Under the pieces are notes generated by a model. It made no database searches, had not been told where the DNA came from, and saw only the letters and a program-made list of their open reading frames with translations. A stretch of 64,000 nucleotides of DNA from Prevotella sp. (lineage in GTDB: Bacteria; Bacteroidota; Bacteroidia; Bacteroidales; Bacteroidaceae). The DNA is taken from positions 124,001 to 188,000 of the forward strand of contig JALCDQ010000001.1 of the NCBI GenBank assembly GCA_022641735.1, written 5' to 3'. The translations under genes and the position numbers were made by a program. Positions 18,152 through 27,287 of this stretch are shown piece by piece. How positions within the stretch are numbered: the stretch's first letter is position 1; each line of letters begins with the position of its first letter.

Positions 18152-19211
18152 GTCGTTGATAATATTTCAAACCTCCAAGATTGACTCCCGGATGCAATAA
18201 TTGTATCAATTCACGCAATAGAAAGTCAGGACGGAAACTCACTTCTTCAAAGTAAGGCGTCACGGTAGTATTACATTCGTAGATATTCCCTAAACGAAAG
18301 GCTTTCAAACCATCATAGCCATAAAACTCATTCAATAAATCCTGCTTGCTCATAGGCTTCACGCCATTGAAGCGGAAAGCCCAAATATCCGTGTTGCCAG
18401 CCTTATCAAGCACCTCTTCAAACGGCAAAGGCAACGAGCCACTATGCTTATCGGAGGCAAAGGCATAGCCTCCATGGGCATCGCTGATAAGGATTCCCAA
18501 GGAACTTTGCCCTCCCGGACAATACCATACAGCACCCGTTTTCCGCTCCGTAAGTACTGATTTCCCCTTCGGCAAACGCTTCGCAAAGGCCTTCAAAGCA
18601 CTGTAGGTGGAGTCCACCTTATTAAATAAGGAGTCAGCCTCACGTTCCTTTCCGAAAAGGAGACCATAGAATTTCATCCATTCTGCCCTTCCTAGCGCAG
18701 AAGTCTCCATGTAATCGGCAGCCTCAATGATAGGAATGCCCAGTTTTTCGAGCTTTCCATAGCCTCCCGAATTCTCAAAAGGAGAGACCAAAAGTGCATC
18801 GGCTTTGAGGTCGATGATTTTCTCCACCATGGGCGACAGGCCGTTTCCACAATCCTCAACCTTGCCTTTCTTCACCCTATTCTTCATATCCGGCAACACC
18901 ATATATTGCAAATCGCACACGCCCGCAATGTTATCTTGAGCATGCAAGTAATAGAGAAGTTGGCAATGAGACGACGTGAAGACCACCGCACGATGATAAG
19001 GATGCGTAATATCGTATTCATGCAGTATCTTTCCTTGATGCCATGGGTCCTTGATAGTGACGTGCATATGGTCCTTATACTTCACCATCGTGAGGAGCGT
19101 GGCATACTTCATGGGCACCGTATCGCCCTGCCCTTCAGCAGAAGAAACCATTCTTCCGTTGCAAGAGCAAAGCAACAAGAGCGACAAAAAGAAAGATAAC
19201 AGCCTCGTCAT
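18144..19211 (-). CDS. btuF: Cobalamin-binding ABC substrate-binding lipoprotein (BtuF-like)
   Basis: This 355-aa protein has a lipoprotein signal (LLSFFLSLLLLCSC) and the two-lobed class III binding-protein fold of BtuF/FhuD (HPYHRAVVFTSSHCQLLYYLHAQDNIAGVCD; VEKIIDLKADALLVSPFENSGGYGKLEKLGIPIIEA). It lies between the btuG-like gene and btuC. The ligand is inferred to be cobalamin from the operon and its riboswitch; an iron siderophore is less likely. Confidence 0.88.
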   Translation of the reverse strand: MTRLLSFFLSLLLLCSCNGRMVSSAEGQGDTVPMKYATLLTMVKYKDHMHVTIKDPWHQGKILHEYDITHPYHRAVVFTSSHCQLLYYLHAQDNIAGVCDLQYMVLPDMKNRVKKGKVEDCGNGLSPMVEKIIDLKADALLVSPFENSGGYGKLEKLGIPIIEAADYMETSALGRAEWMKFYGLLFGKEREADSLFNKVDSTYSALKAFAKRLPKGKSVLTERKTGAVWYCPGGQSSLGILISDAHGGYAFASDKHSGSLPLPFEEVLDKAGNTDIWAFRFNGVKPMSKQDLLNEFYGYDGLKAFRLGNIYECNTTVTPYFEEVSFRPDFLLRELIQLLHPGVNLGGLKYYQRLE

Positions 19212-19216
19212 CGTCG

Positions 19217-20323
19217 TTATTTATAAATTACCTGGGCATGACTTTTGAAGACCAAAGTGCCCGGATTCACGCCAATGGTATATTTTTTCTTGAGCGCACC
19301 AGCACTGCTATAGCGATAGAGAGCGCCATCCGTAGTATAACTTGCTGAACTTGGATAATCCGGATTAGGGCTCAGAGCCGCGATAAAGATGTCTCCCGAG
19401 ACGGGGTCAGCTCCTATTGAATAAGGGAATTTAGGGCCTTCTATCGAGAGTGAAGCGGTTGTTTGGGCGGTCACATTATACACTCCATAAGTAGGTGTAA
19501 CGCCATAAGGGGCATTCACATAATAGAGATTGTTCCCGTCATCATAAGCCATCATCGTGGCATCGGTGATTTTCGTCACGCTATCATTATATTTGCTGAT
19601 ACGCTCGAGGCAGGCCTTCACATCGCTATAGTTGCCTGAGCAAAGCACATAGACATACGTTCCATCCGTCAGAAGCTCGGTCGGATTCTTCTCAACGGTG
19701 ATTTCCTTCTCCACTGCCAACGTGCTTTTATTTATGCGGAGAACAGTGCTCAGATAATAATCAGGGTCTGTATATTGCTTAGTAGCATCGGTAGAGTTGC
19801 ACACATAGATGTAACCATTCAGCACCACAATGCCCTCAAGATGAGAACCCAATGTGTTGGAGGTCTTCGCAATCTGATGAGTCTTCGCATCGATTTTGCT
19901 CACTTTGCCCGTATAGGATGTCACATAGACATAGTCGCCATCAGTGGCCACCTCGCGCGGAGACGTCACCGAGACTTGAGCTACTGACTTATAGGTGGAG
20001 TCATTGATGACTTCTACCCTGTTTTCATCAGTGCATGCAACATATAATTCTTGATTGGCAAGCACCGCATTGTTAGGTGTTCCGCCTAAAGAACGCGCGT
20101 TTGCACTCTTGAAAATGCCACGATTGACGGTTTCAGTGTTATAATTCAGATAGTCGAGAGACCCGTTAATCTGGGAATAATAACTACCTTCATTGACGAT
20201 GAAGACCCCATCGGCAACCACTGAATACGTACGGCCAGGCAGGTAATTGTTGTCATCACCACATGCCGTAAACACTGTAAGGCCTAATAAAAGGCACAAC
20301 AAACTTGATAAATACTTCTTCAT
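19217..20323 (-). CDS. btuG: BtuG-like surface beta-propeller lipoprotein
   Basis: This 368-aa lipoprotein (LTVFTACGDDN) has YncE-like beta-propeller repeats such as GTPNNAVLANQELYVACTDENRVEVIND, SPREVATDGDYVYVTSYTGKVSKIDAKT and NPTELLTDGTYVYVLCSGNY. In Bacteroides, BtuG caps the outer-membrane channel BtuB and binds B12 very tightly at the cell surface. Length, lipobox and place between btuB and btuF agree with that role. The 302-nt gap to btuB holds a 22-bp repeat array. Confidence 0.85.
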   Translation of the reverse strand: MKKYLSSLLCLLLGLTVFTACGDDNNYLPGRTYSVVADGVFIVNEGSYYSQINGSLDYLNYNTETVNRGIFKSANARSLGGTPNNAVLANQELYVACTDENRVEVINDSTYKSVAQVSVTSPREVATDGDYVYVTSYTGKVSKIDAKTHQIAKTSNTLGSHLEGIVVLNGYIYVCNSTDATKQYTDPDYYLSTVLRINKSTLAVEKEITVEKNPTELLTDGTYVYVLCSGNYSDVKACLERISKYNDSVTKITDATMMAYDDGNNLYYVNAPYGVTPTYGVYNVTAQTTASLSIEGPKFPYSIGADPVSGDIFIAALSPNPDYPSSASYTTDGALYRYSSAGALKKKYTIGVNPGTLVFKSHAQVIYK

Positions 20324-20464
20324 ATCTCCTTAATTTTATTGATTTTTCTATATCATTCTTACTTGTTTTCTCGCCATTTGCAGAACTTCCCCATTGCTAT
20401 GAATGGTCTTCTGCTTTCTGAAAGAATACCCCTCGGCAAACCGCCTGCTGTAAAGGGCTGCGTA

Positions 20465-20552
20465 AATCAGGCTGTTTTACTCGATGAATCAGGCTGTTTT
20501 ACTGAGTGAATCAGCCTGTTTTACTCGGTAAAAGACTATTGTTTACATGACA
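20465..20552. repeat. 22-bp tandem repeat array (4 units) inside the B12 operon
   Basis: Units start at 20465, 20487, 20509 and 20531: aatcaggctgttttactcgatg, two near copies and aaagactattgtttacatgaca. The period is exactly 22. The array lies in the gap between btuB and btuG, 3' of btuB on the transcribed strand. No gene is seen in the rest of 20324-20625. Confidence 0.88.
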
Positions 20553-20625
20553 GATAACCATCTTATGGATTGTCATCAACGGTTTCCAAGTTTCCAAAAG
20601 GTTATTTTCCATCTTTCTTCATGCC

Positions 20626-22602
20626 TTATATTTCCATAATCAACGTCATTCTCCACGACCTTCCGGGCATCGGATAATGAGCCACGAGGTCGTATTGCTT
20701 ATTCGTAAAGTTCATCATTGCGGCGCGAGCCGTCAACTTCATGGCACGCAAAGAGAAAGTATGCCATACGCTGGCGTTCATCTCCACGAAGCCTGCCATT
20801 CGAGTGCCATCCTCGTGGCCATTGGTTGTAAAACGCTCATTCATTCCGTCAAAGGAATACGTGAGGTTAGCGATTGGGTTATGCCAAGTGAACGTATTGC
20901 TGAAAATATGCTCAGGTGTATAGGCTATCTGATTATTGTAATACTCAGAAGCCTTATTCGTACGGTTCTCCGCCCTTTGCCAACTATAGTTTCCAGTGTA
21001 TTCAAGAGCCTGCTTGGAAGTGATGTTCCATCGGGCATTTGCTGTCACATCCACCCCGAAAACCATGACTTTGGCAAGGTTCATCATCTTCCAAACGAAC
21101 ATATTGAAAGGTATTGCGACTATCTTATCGTCCACCTTATTTATATAGGCATCCGTCGTAAACTGAGTTTCCCATCGTTTCGACTGCTTGCCATAAGTGA
21201 TGCCGAGGTTCCACTGATTGGCCTTTTCAGGCTTCAAAGAAGTGCTTCCGATGTGGTAGAAATAGAGTTCATTGAAGGTAGGCATCCGATAAATACTCTT
21301 CCAAAAAGCCCTGATATACAGGTCCTCATCGGCCAAAAGGCGATAAGAAAGACTCAAAGAAGGCGAAAGACGATGACCGTTAGCCCCCGCATCTCCCATT
21401 CGAATCTCATTCAGATAATTGCTCCAAAGGGCCCGAGCGACAAAGGTGAGCCGTTCATTGCTGACCTTTGCGGAAAGCGATTGCAATATCGAGTGGCGCG
21501 AAGGACGCTCATAAGAGGTCTGATTGCTCGTGAGCAGATTGAAGAAATAATCGCCTGAATAATCCATGGAGAACCAACTGAGCGGGCTATACATCATCGC
21601 CAGGGAGGCATAATATTCCTGTTGATAATAGCGGGAATCAACGATTCCACTGCCGGAATTGCCGTTGTGGTAATCGCTCTTTGCCCAATTATACTTCACA
21701 TTGCCCTGCAAAGAGAACTTTTCGCTCATTCGGTCCTTATAAGTCAATTGCATAAAGGCATTCTGTTCCTTTAAAGTCTCATCGTTCTCATTGGTATATA
21801 GGTGGACAATTCCAGGCAACTGACGGTTGTTATCGTAATAATAAACCTTGCCGGAAAGGCTCTGCCTATCGGTCATCAACCACAAAATGTTGCCCTCGAT
21901 ATGACCCGCATTCATCTTGCTGTTTTGCCGATGCTCAGTGGTTATCAAGTTTCCATTATACAATTTGAAAGGATAGTCGTTGTCAGAATGCGTAAATTCG
22001 CCCATCAGAGACACCGAAAGGCGGTCGGAAAGGCTCTGCCCATAATAGAGAGAAGGCACGATGGTGTTCCAAGAGCCATAAGTCAAGCGGGCTTTCAGAT
22101 GCCCCTGACGGTCAGAAACGGGAGGCCTGATGTTGTCGATAGCCAACGAGGCCGCCGTAGAAGCATTTCTTGCAGGTTGGAAAATATCATCTCCATCCCC
22201 AATAATCATCTTCAACAGGCTCACATTATCTAAGGAATAGCGCGAAAGGTCGATTTCTCCTGTCTGGCAATCACTCAAGGCTATGCCATCATAAAGAATG
22301 CCTGTATGTCGGCTTCCGATGCCTCTTACCGATACAGTCTTCATTCCTCCAGCGCCTCCATAATCCCTTATGGTGATTCCGGCAATATGAGTGAGGGCAT
22401 CCGCCATCGTCTGAATGCCGAGTTCCAACATCCGCTGATTGCTCATTTGCTGAAGAGGCACGGAGGCGGCAAGGGCATTATGGCTCTTAGACAACACTTC
22501 CACGCCCTGCAAAGAATGTACTTTGCCGGCAATCGTATCTGTCTGAGCGCCCACGCTCAAAGGCAAGAACAGCAGTAAAAAAACAGCCACTACCTTACTC
22601 AT
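20626..22602 (-). CDS. btuB: TonB-dependent cobalamin receptor (BtuB-like)
   Basis: Outer-membrane TonB-dependent channel of 658 aa. A signal peptide (MSKVVAVFLLLFLPLSVGAQ) is followed by a plug domain (LGIQTMADALTHIAGITIRDYGGAGGMKTVSVRGIGSRHTGILYDGI) and a 22-strand-type barrel to the end. It lacks the N-terminal carboxypeptidase-like domain of SusC proteins, as expected for vitamin or metal receptors. I start it at MSKVV because the longer track ORF runs into the cobalamin riboswitch. It is first in the B12 operon. Confidence 0.92.
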   Translation of the reverse strand: MSKVVAVFLLLFLPLSVGAQTDTIAGKVHSLQGVEVLSKSHNALAASVPLQQMSNQRMLELGIQTMADALTHIAGITIRDYGGAGGMKTVSVRGIGSRHTGILYDGIALSDCQTGEIDLSRYSLDNVSLLKMIIGDGDDIFQPARNASTAASLAIDNIRPPVSDRQGHLKARLTYGSWNTIVPSLYYGQSLSDRLSVSLMGEFTHSDNDYPFKLYNGNLITTEHRQNSKMNAGHIEGNILWLMTDRQSLSGKVYYYDNNRQLPGIVHLYTNENDETLKEQNAFMQLTYKDRMSEKFSLQGNVKYNWAKSDYHNGNSGSGIVDSRYYQQEYYASLAMMYSPLSWFSMDYSGDYFFNLLTSNQTSYERPSRHSILQSLSAKVSNERLTFVARALWSNYLNEIRMGDAGANGHRLSPSLSLSYRLLADEDLYIRAFWKSIYRMPTFNELYFYHIGSTSLKPEKANQWNLGITYGKQSKRWETQFTTDAYINKVDDKIVAIPFNMFVWKMMNLAKVMVFGVDVTANARWNITSKQALEYTGNYSWQRAENRTNKASEYYNNQIAYTPEHIFSNTFTWHNPIANLTYSFDGMNERFTTNGHEDGTRMAGFVEMNASVWHTFSLRAMKLTARAAMMNFTNKQYDLVAHYPMPGRSWRMTLIMEI

Positions 22603-22652
22603 ATTTGTTTCTTTTCGCACTCCTCCTCGAGAGTTGAATTGATGATAGCAAT

Positions 22653-22790
22653 GGCAGGTCTTCTGACTTACGGCCAATAGGCGTCTTCCCATTCTTCTTC
22701 AGATAGTGACTTCGTGCCTATCAATAATGCCGATTACAGCAGCGGGACTGCTCAGGACTTACACCTGATTCCCTTTTTAATCAGTTTATG
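22653..22790 (-). promoter_or_regulatory. Cobalamin riboswitch upstream of btuB
   Basis: On the minus strand the core reads GGGAATCAGGTGTAAGTCCTGAGCAGTCCCGCTGCTGTAA in two consecutive pieces, the standard AdoCbl aptamer core. It ends with the B12 box AGTCAGAAGACCTGCC (plus 22653-22668). It lies between the promoter box at 22806-22813 and btuB at 22602, so it should repress uptake when cobalamin is plentiful. Confidence 0.96.
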
Positions 22791-22805
22791 AACCAATTGC
22801 ATTTG

Positions 22806-22834
22806 CAAAGATACGAAAAAAATGAGTAACCCAA
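22806..22834 (-). promoter_or_regulatory. Promoter of the B12 operon (TTG-N18-TATCTTTG)
   Basis: The minus strand shows TTG (22834-22832) and TATCTTTG (22813-22806), 18 nt apart, just upstream of the riboswitch. Confidence 0.75.
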
Positions 22835-22889
22835 GCAGGATTACTCTTATTTTTTTCTTGCAAAAAAATATCTTTACACCCCGATGCCC

Positions 22890-25800
22890 TTAAGGGTTCA
22901 AGGTGTAAGGATAGCTGACAAGGGTTACAGGACCCAGTAAACCAGAGGATTGCAAAGGTGAATCTGCCTTCCATGAAGTGACGGGTTGCCACGTGAGACG
23001 ATTGCTTTCAGGAAGCGATTTATCACGGATAATGCGATTCTGCCAATCGTTTACGACCTCTATCTCCAACGTATTAGTGCCTGATTTGAGGGCATTGGAG
23101 ACGTTAACTTCGTAAGGATAGGTCCAAACTCCACCCACTTCTTGCCCATTGAGCTTAACTTTCGCCATGACCATCACCTCTCCCAAGTTCAGATAAACTG
23201 ACCCTACAGGGCGCTTATTAAGTTTGAAAGAGGTGGCATAAGTAGCCGTTCCTGAGAAATATTTGATGGAATCATTGCTATTTTGAGTCCAATCGGTCAG
23301 GGAAGAGAACATCACAGGACTTGCTGGGCCTCCTCTTTTGGCCTCGAAAGAGACTTTCCAAGGCTCGCTAATGGTCTTGAGAAGAGTGCCTGAAGGATAG
23401 TTTTTGCCCTCTGCAGAGACCTTTTCAGAGTCTGGAGAGAACACGATGAAGGCACTTTCATACGCTTTTAACTCGATGGGAACTTCGGTTGTCTGCGCCT
23501 GATGCTTATATTCAGGCAACCTTCTAACCTCTGCCAATTGTGGATTCCATAGTTCAGGACTCATGTTTTTCACACGGAATGAGGCATCAAAGGCTATATT
23601 CTTATCGCTTTGATTGGAGATAAAATAAAGTTGATTGCCGTCTTGCAATGCCCGATGGATAAACAATACAGGCAAAGAATAATCGGAAACCTGAAAATCA
23701 GGGACGACATTCATGTCGGCAAAGATTTCTTCCAAAGAGGCATTCGTATAGATTTTGCCCTTTCCATAATCACAAACACGCAATGGAAAACCATGTGCCG
23801 TCTGCCATAACTCTGATGCAAGCGCTCGCACTTGCTCATCTGCTTGCGGATAATTCTGCAAACTTGGCGAGCGGTTAGGTGCTGGGCCTAAGACAACAAG
23901 CCCTTCTTTGATGAGTTCTTTGAGCTTTTCCAAGAACTCAGGGCGCATCGTCTGTATCTGCGGAAGTACCAAAACACGATATTGCATGCCACTATTTAAA
24001 GTCAGCAATCCGTCTTGCATCTTGGCATATTTCATGAGAACCTCCGCATTGATGTAATCAAAAGAATAGCCTTTCGGTATCTCCGGCGTTCTTACACCCG
24101 TCATTTTAGGGGCATCCTCGCCAATAAAGTAAGCCACATCGGCAATATATCGGCCCTGTTGCAACATCATATTGCAACGCTTCAGGTATTGAGTAAAGAA
24201 GTGCAATTGCGAGAACCACGTGTTGTGACGATTGAATTCATTGCCAAAAGGAGCATTGATGCCTGGGATGCGGTCATCAGGTTGGGAGATACAGACATGC
24301 AATAAAGTCGAGTTGATGCCCTCCGTGAAAAAGCGGTCTCCACGTTGCTTCATCTCACCAGGATAGCGTGAGAAGTCAGGACCGCCACAAGTGAACGACT
24401 CTGCCCATATCTTCTGCTTCCCATAAATATGTCCGCACGATGACGCGGCCCTGTTTTCTATGTTGCCCAAGGTGCCTGTACTCCAGAATTCTCCTGCCAC
24501 TTCATCAGATTGCCCACCATATTGCAGGAACTCAGCAGGGAATCCCCAATGGCCATAATTCTCTAACCACGTGGTCAAACCATGCTCGTTGCTCACCTTC
24601 TTCAAGCCTCCGACATAATCATAAGCAATCTTGTCGGCCACCAATCGACGCAAATCCCAAAGGAAACGGTCAGATTGTTCCTTAGAACCAACGACAACTC
24701 CCTTGAACACGGGCAGATATGGGATTGGGTCATAGCCATATTGCCGCACGAAATCCACAGCCATCGAATCGGTCCAATTTTGTCCGCCAGTCTCATAACT
24801 ATCAGCAACGACGATGCGGAAAGTCTTTCGGTCGGCCTCTGGAATCCGTTTCAAGATTTGCCCGATGAAGCTCTCAAAATGGCTGGCAATGTGCTCTTTG
24901 CTCATCTTATCCACTTCCAACCCTCTCCCTTCAGGAGGTGCAGGCGTGTTGGTCTGACCTGTCGGCACCATAGCCGTTCGCATAATGGCCCATTGACCCT
25001 TAGGAACATTCCATGACAAAGTGCCATCAGAGGCCAGATTATGGGTTATATCGATGACCTTATCGATAGGAACCACCGAGGTGGTGCTTGTGTTTTCGGG
25101 TTCTTGCCGCCACATATAATCATAGAAAAGAGGCTGAGTGCCCGGGTACATCTTAGCGAAGGTCTTCTCAGGATAGCGCTCTATCTGCGGCACATCAGAA
25201 AGGTTGATGCTCTCTATCGTGCCTGCCTTGTCCTTATCGATTATCAAACGGAACTCTGAAGCCTTGCATTCAGGCAGCGAGATAACGATTGGGGCATATC
25301 TGTCAAAACCTACATTAATATAGACATTGCTTCTGTCGATGTTGAATTTACAAAGAGAACGATACGCTCCATCGACCTTTACGAGCAATTCCGCGGGTGT
25401 CTTGACCTTCTTATGCACCATTTGGATGGTCAGCGTACGCACCGTTTCGGGCTTTTTGCTCACCAAATCGATGACGGAAGCATGATGCAAATCCTGCTGG
25501 GGAACGAAAGAACACGTCTGTGCTACATAGGGATAGGCAAGGACTTTCACATCCTGTGCGTCCTCTCCTACGGCCGGAAGCTTCGCCTGTAAACGCTTAG
25601 GACCCGTCACAAGGGTCTGATTGGAAGCCAAATAGCGCATTGCCTGCGAAGGCTTCACCCATGGACCGCCCGACTGGCTCCAGCCAGGACTATTGAAAAT
25701 GCCTATTTCTATATCCAGTTCCGATGCTGTTTTCAAGGCAGCATGAAGGATGTCCCACCATTCATCCGTGAACATTTTCACCTTGCCATAAGGTATATTC

Positions 25801-26057
25801 TGCGTGACAAAACCAATATATGCCCGGTTGATGCCCTGCTCCTTCATGGCTTGAAGGTCCTTTATCACTCCCTCTTTAGAGAGATTGTCAGCCATCCAAT
25901 ACCAATACACGCCCGTCTGCTGGGTGCTGGGAATATTCAAGAAAGTCTTCTTGATGGAAGCCGTCGATGATTGGCTGGAAGACTGGGCATACAATTTTTG
26001 ACTGCCCCAAACAAGCAGAGCAGCAAATAAAAGGCAACAAACAAAAAATCTTTTCAT
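22890..26057 (-). CDS. Secreted GH106-like alpha-L-rhamnosidase
   Basis: This 1055-aa exported enzyme has signal peptide MKRFFVCCLLFAALLVWGSQKLYAQ. The N-terminal catalytic part carries GH106 signatures (VYWYWMADNLSKEGVIKDLQAMKEQGINRAYIGF, IGIFNSPGWSQSGGPWV, EVAGEFWSTGTLGNIENRAASSCGHIYGKQKIWAESFTCGGPDFSRYP). The C-terminus holds a galactose-binding-like beta-sandwich (VYLNLGEVMVMAKVKLNGQEVGGVWTYPYEVNVSNALKSGTNTLEIEV). GH106 enzymes remove L-rhamnose from plant pectins such as rhamnogalacturonan II. It follows the EEP-family gene by 23 nt; no SusCD pair is nearby. Confidence 0.9.
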   Translation of the reverse strand: MKRFFVCCLLFAALLVWGSQKLYAQSSSQSSTASIKKTFLNIPSTQQTGVYWYWMADNLSKEGVIKDLQAMKEQGINRAYIGFVTQNIPYGKVKMFTDEWWDILHAALKTASELDIEIGIFNSPGWSQSGGPWVKPSQAMRYLASNQTLVTGPKRLQAKLPAVGEDAQDVKVLAYPYVAQTCSFVPQQDLHHASVIDLVSKKPETVRTLTIQMVHKKVKTPAELLVKVDGAYRSLCKFNIDRSNVYINVGFDRYAPIVISLPECKASEFRLIIDKDKAGTIESINLSDVPQIERYPEKTFAKMYPGTQPLFYDYMWRQEPENTSTTSVVPIDKVIDITHNLASDGTLSWNVPKGQWAIMRTAMVPTGQTNTPAPPEGRGLEVDKMSKEHIASHFESFIGQILKRIPEADRKTFRIVVADSYETGGQNWTDSMAVDFVRQYGYDPIPYLPVFKGVVVGSKEQSDRFLWDLRRLVADKIAYDYVGGLKKVSNEHGLTTWLENYGHWGFPAEFLQYGGQSDEVAGEFWSTGTLGNIENRAASSCGHIYGKQKIWAESFTCGGPDFSRYPGEMKQRGDRFFTEGINSTLLHVCISQPDDRIPGINAPFGNEFNRHNTWFSQLHFFTQYLKRCNMMLQQGRYIADVAYFIGEDAPKMTGVRTPEIPKGYSFDYINAEVLMKYAKMQDGLLTLNSGMQYRVLVLPQIQTMRPEFLEKLKELIKEGLVVLGPAPNRSPSLQNYPQADEQVRALASELWQTAHGFPLRVCDYGKGKIYTNASLEEIFADMNVVPDFQVSDYSLPVLFIHRALQDGNQLYFISNQSDKNIAFDASFRVKNMSPELWNPQLAEVRRLPEYKHQAQTTEVPIELKAYESAFIVFSPDSEKVSAEGKNYPSGTLLKTISEPWKVSFEAKRGGPASPVMFSSLTDWTQNSNDSIKYFSGTATYATSFKLNKRPVGSVYLNLGEVMVMAKVKLNGQEVGGVWTYPYEVNVSNALKSGTNTLEIEVVNDWQNRIIRDKSLPESNRLTWQPVTSWKADSPLQSSGLLGPVTLVSYPYTLNP

Positions 26058-26080
26058 GGTAGGATATTATCTTAAAGTCG

Positions 26081-26947
26081 TCAGAACTCTATCTTTGCGA
26101 AGACCGGATAATGGTCAGAGAGACTATGACGGACGAGTTTCCCATCAGCTCCTGCACGCCAATCGGTATCATTGAGGATAGCATAACGCATCACTTTCAC
26201 GGCTTTGGAGACAAAGATGTGGTCGATGCGACTATCCGTATAGACTTCAGTCTTAAAGTCATTAAACGACCCATTGGGTGCAAAGCGATACTTCGCATTA
26301 GCATAACAGTCTTTCAAGAGGTCTGAATTCGAGAATATCGTATAGATTTCATCATGCTGGTCGACATTGAAGTCACCCGTCAAGATGACTGGCTCATTAG
26401 TCTTCATCAGTTCTTTCATCTTCTGCATGATGAGTTTTGCGCCTTCCCTACGGGCTACCACGCCGATATGGTCCATGTGGGTATTGAAGAAATAGAACTT
26501 GCGTTTGCTCACTTTATCCTTGAAATAGCCCCATGTGCATATTCGTTTGCATGCTGCATCCCAGCCAAGTACGGGCTTTGTAGGGTCTTCTGCCAACCAG
26601 AAATGACCACTATTGAGCAACACGAAACGGTCTTTCTTATAGAAGATAGGCGAATATTCGCCGTCTTCTTTCCCGTCTTCACGCCCTACGCCAAGATAAG
26701 CATAGTCAGGCAAAGCGGCAAGCATATCGATGACTTGTTGATGATTGACCTCCTGAGAGCCGAAAAGGTCAGGAAAAACGAAGTTGATTTCCTCACACAT
26801 CGCCTTCCTGCGCTGGTCCCAACCATCATAGTTCTTATAGTCACCCTTATTGTTATTGCGCACATTATACGTTCCCACGGTGAGTCCCTGAGCGTTGATG
26901 GCAAGCGTCATAAACAGACTTAATACGAATAAAATTGTTTTTTTCAT
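26081..26947 (-). CDS. Secreted endonuclease/exonuclease/phosphatase-family protein
   Basis: This 288-aa protein has signal peptide MKKTILFVLSLFMTLAINAQ and the EEP (DNase I-like) fold: VGTYNVRNNN, FGSQEVNHQQ, NTHMDHIGVVARREGAKLI, LTGDFNVDQHDE, SRIDHIFVSKAVKV and the C-terminal SDHYPVFAKI. All the metal and catalytic residues (N, E, D, N, D, H) appear present. The substrate could be a nucleic acid, sphingomyelin-like lipid or phospho-sugar. It shares a transcript with the GH106 gene. Confidence 0.88.
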   Translation of the reverse strand: MKKTILFVLSLFMTLAINAQGLTVGTYNVRNNNKGDYKNYDGWDQRRKAMCEEINFVFPDLFGSQEVNHQQVIDMLAALPDYAYLGVGREDGKEDGEYSPIFYKKDRFVLLNSGHFWLAEDPTKPVLGWDAACKRICTWGYFKDKVSKRKFYFFNTHMDHIGVVARREGAKLIMQKMKELMKTNEPVILTGDFNVDQHDEIYTIFSNSDLLKDCYANAKYRFAPNGSFNDFKTEVYTDSRIDHIFVSKAVKVMRYAILNDTDWRAGADGKLVRHSLSDHYPVFAKIEF

Positions 26948-26984
26948 TTCAGGTTTAGTTTTTAAAGATTTGTCATATTTGCTA

Positions 26985-26992
26985 CAAAGATA
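26985..26992 (-). promoter_or_regulatory. Promoter -7 box of the EEP-GH106 operon
   Basis: The minus strand reads TATCTTTG, 37 nt before the EEP-family start. The remaining gap to 27188 holds no gene; an imperfect AAGAAAGAAGC/GCTTTCTTCTT hairpin surrounds a GGAACGTTCC palindrome near 27110-27140. Confidence 0.65.
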
Positions 26993-27188
26993 AGAATAAA
27001 AATTGGAAAACTATGGCAAAAAGAGAAAAATATCATTGTAAATTAATGTTTTCAGTGATTTTCGCTAAAGAGTGGTGAAGCCAAGAAAGAAGCAATGGAT
27101 AGTTGTTAAGGTGGGAACGTTCCGCTTTCTTCTTTATGTTGAGCAATCATCTTATCCAAGTCCAAAGCTTTTGCGTTTCAGTACAAAT

Positions 27189-27266
27189 ATTTTGAGAAAA
27201 CTGATAATTATCGAGAAATAAATTTTGAGAAAATTGCAAAATATGGCTAAAAAGATTTTGAGATTT
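27189..27266 (+). repeat. Three 33-bp-phased direct repeats upstream of the DUF4143 ATPase gene
   Basis: ATTTTGAGAAAACTG at 27189, ATTTTGAGAAAATTG at 27222 and ATTTTGAGATTTCTG at 27255 are spaced exactly 33 nt. The last copy supplies the TTTTG -33 element of the promoter. They may be operator sites on one face of the helix. Confidence 0.6.
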
Positions 27267-27287
27267 CTGTAAAAACACTTATCTTTG
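27256..27287 (+). promoter_or_regulatory. Promoter of DUF4143 ATPase gene (TTTTG-N19-TATCTTTG)
   Basis: TTTTG at 27256-27260 and TATCTTTG at 27280-27287 are spaced by 19 nt, an essentially ideal Bacteroidota promoter. The -7 box is half of a TATCTT/AAGATA dyad and also overlaps an 11-bp inverted repeat whose partner abuts the ATG at 27382. Confidence 0.8.
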
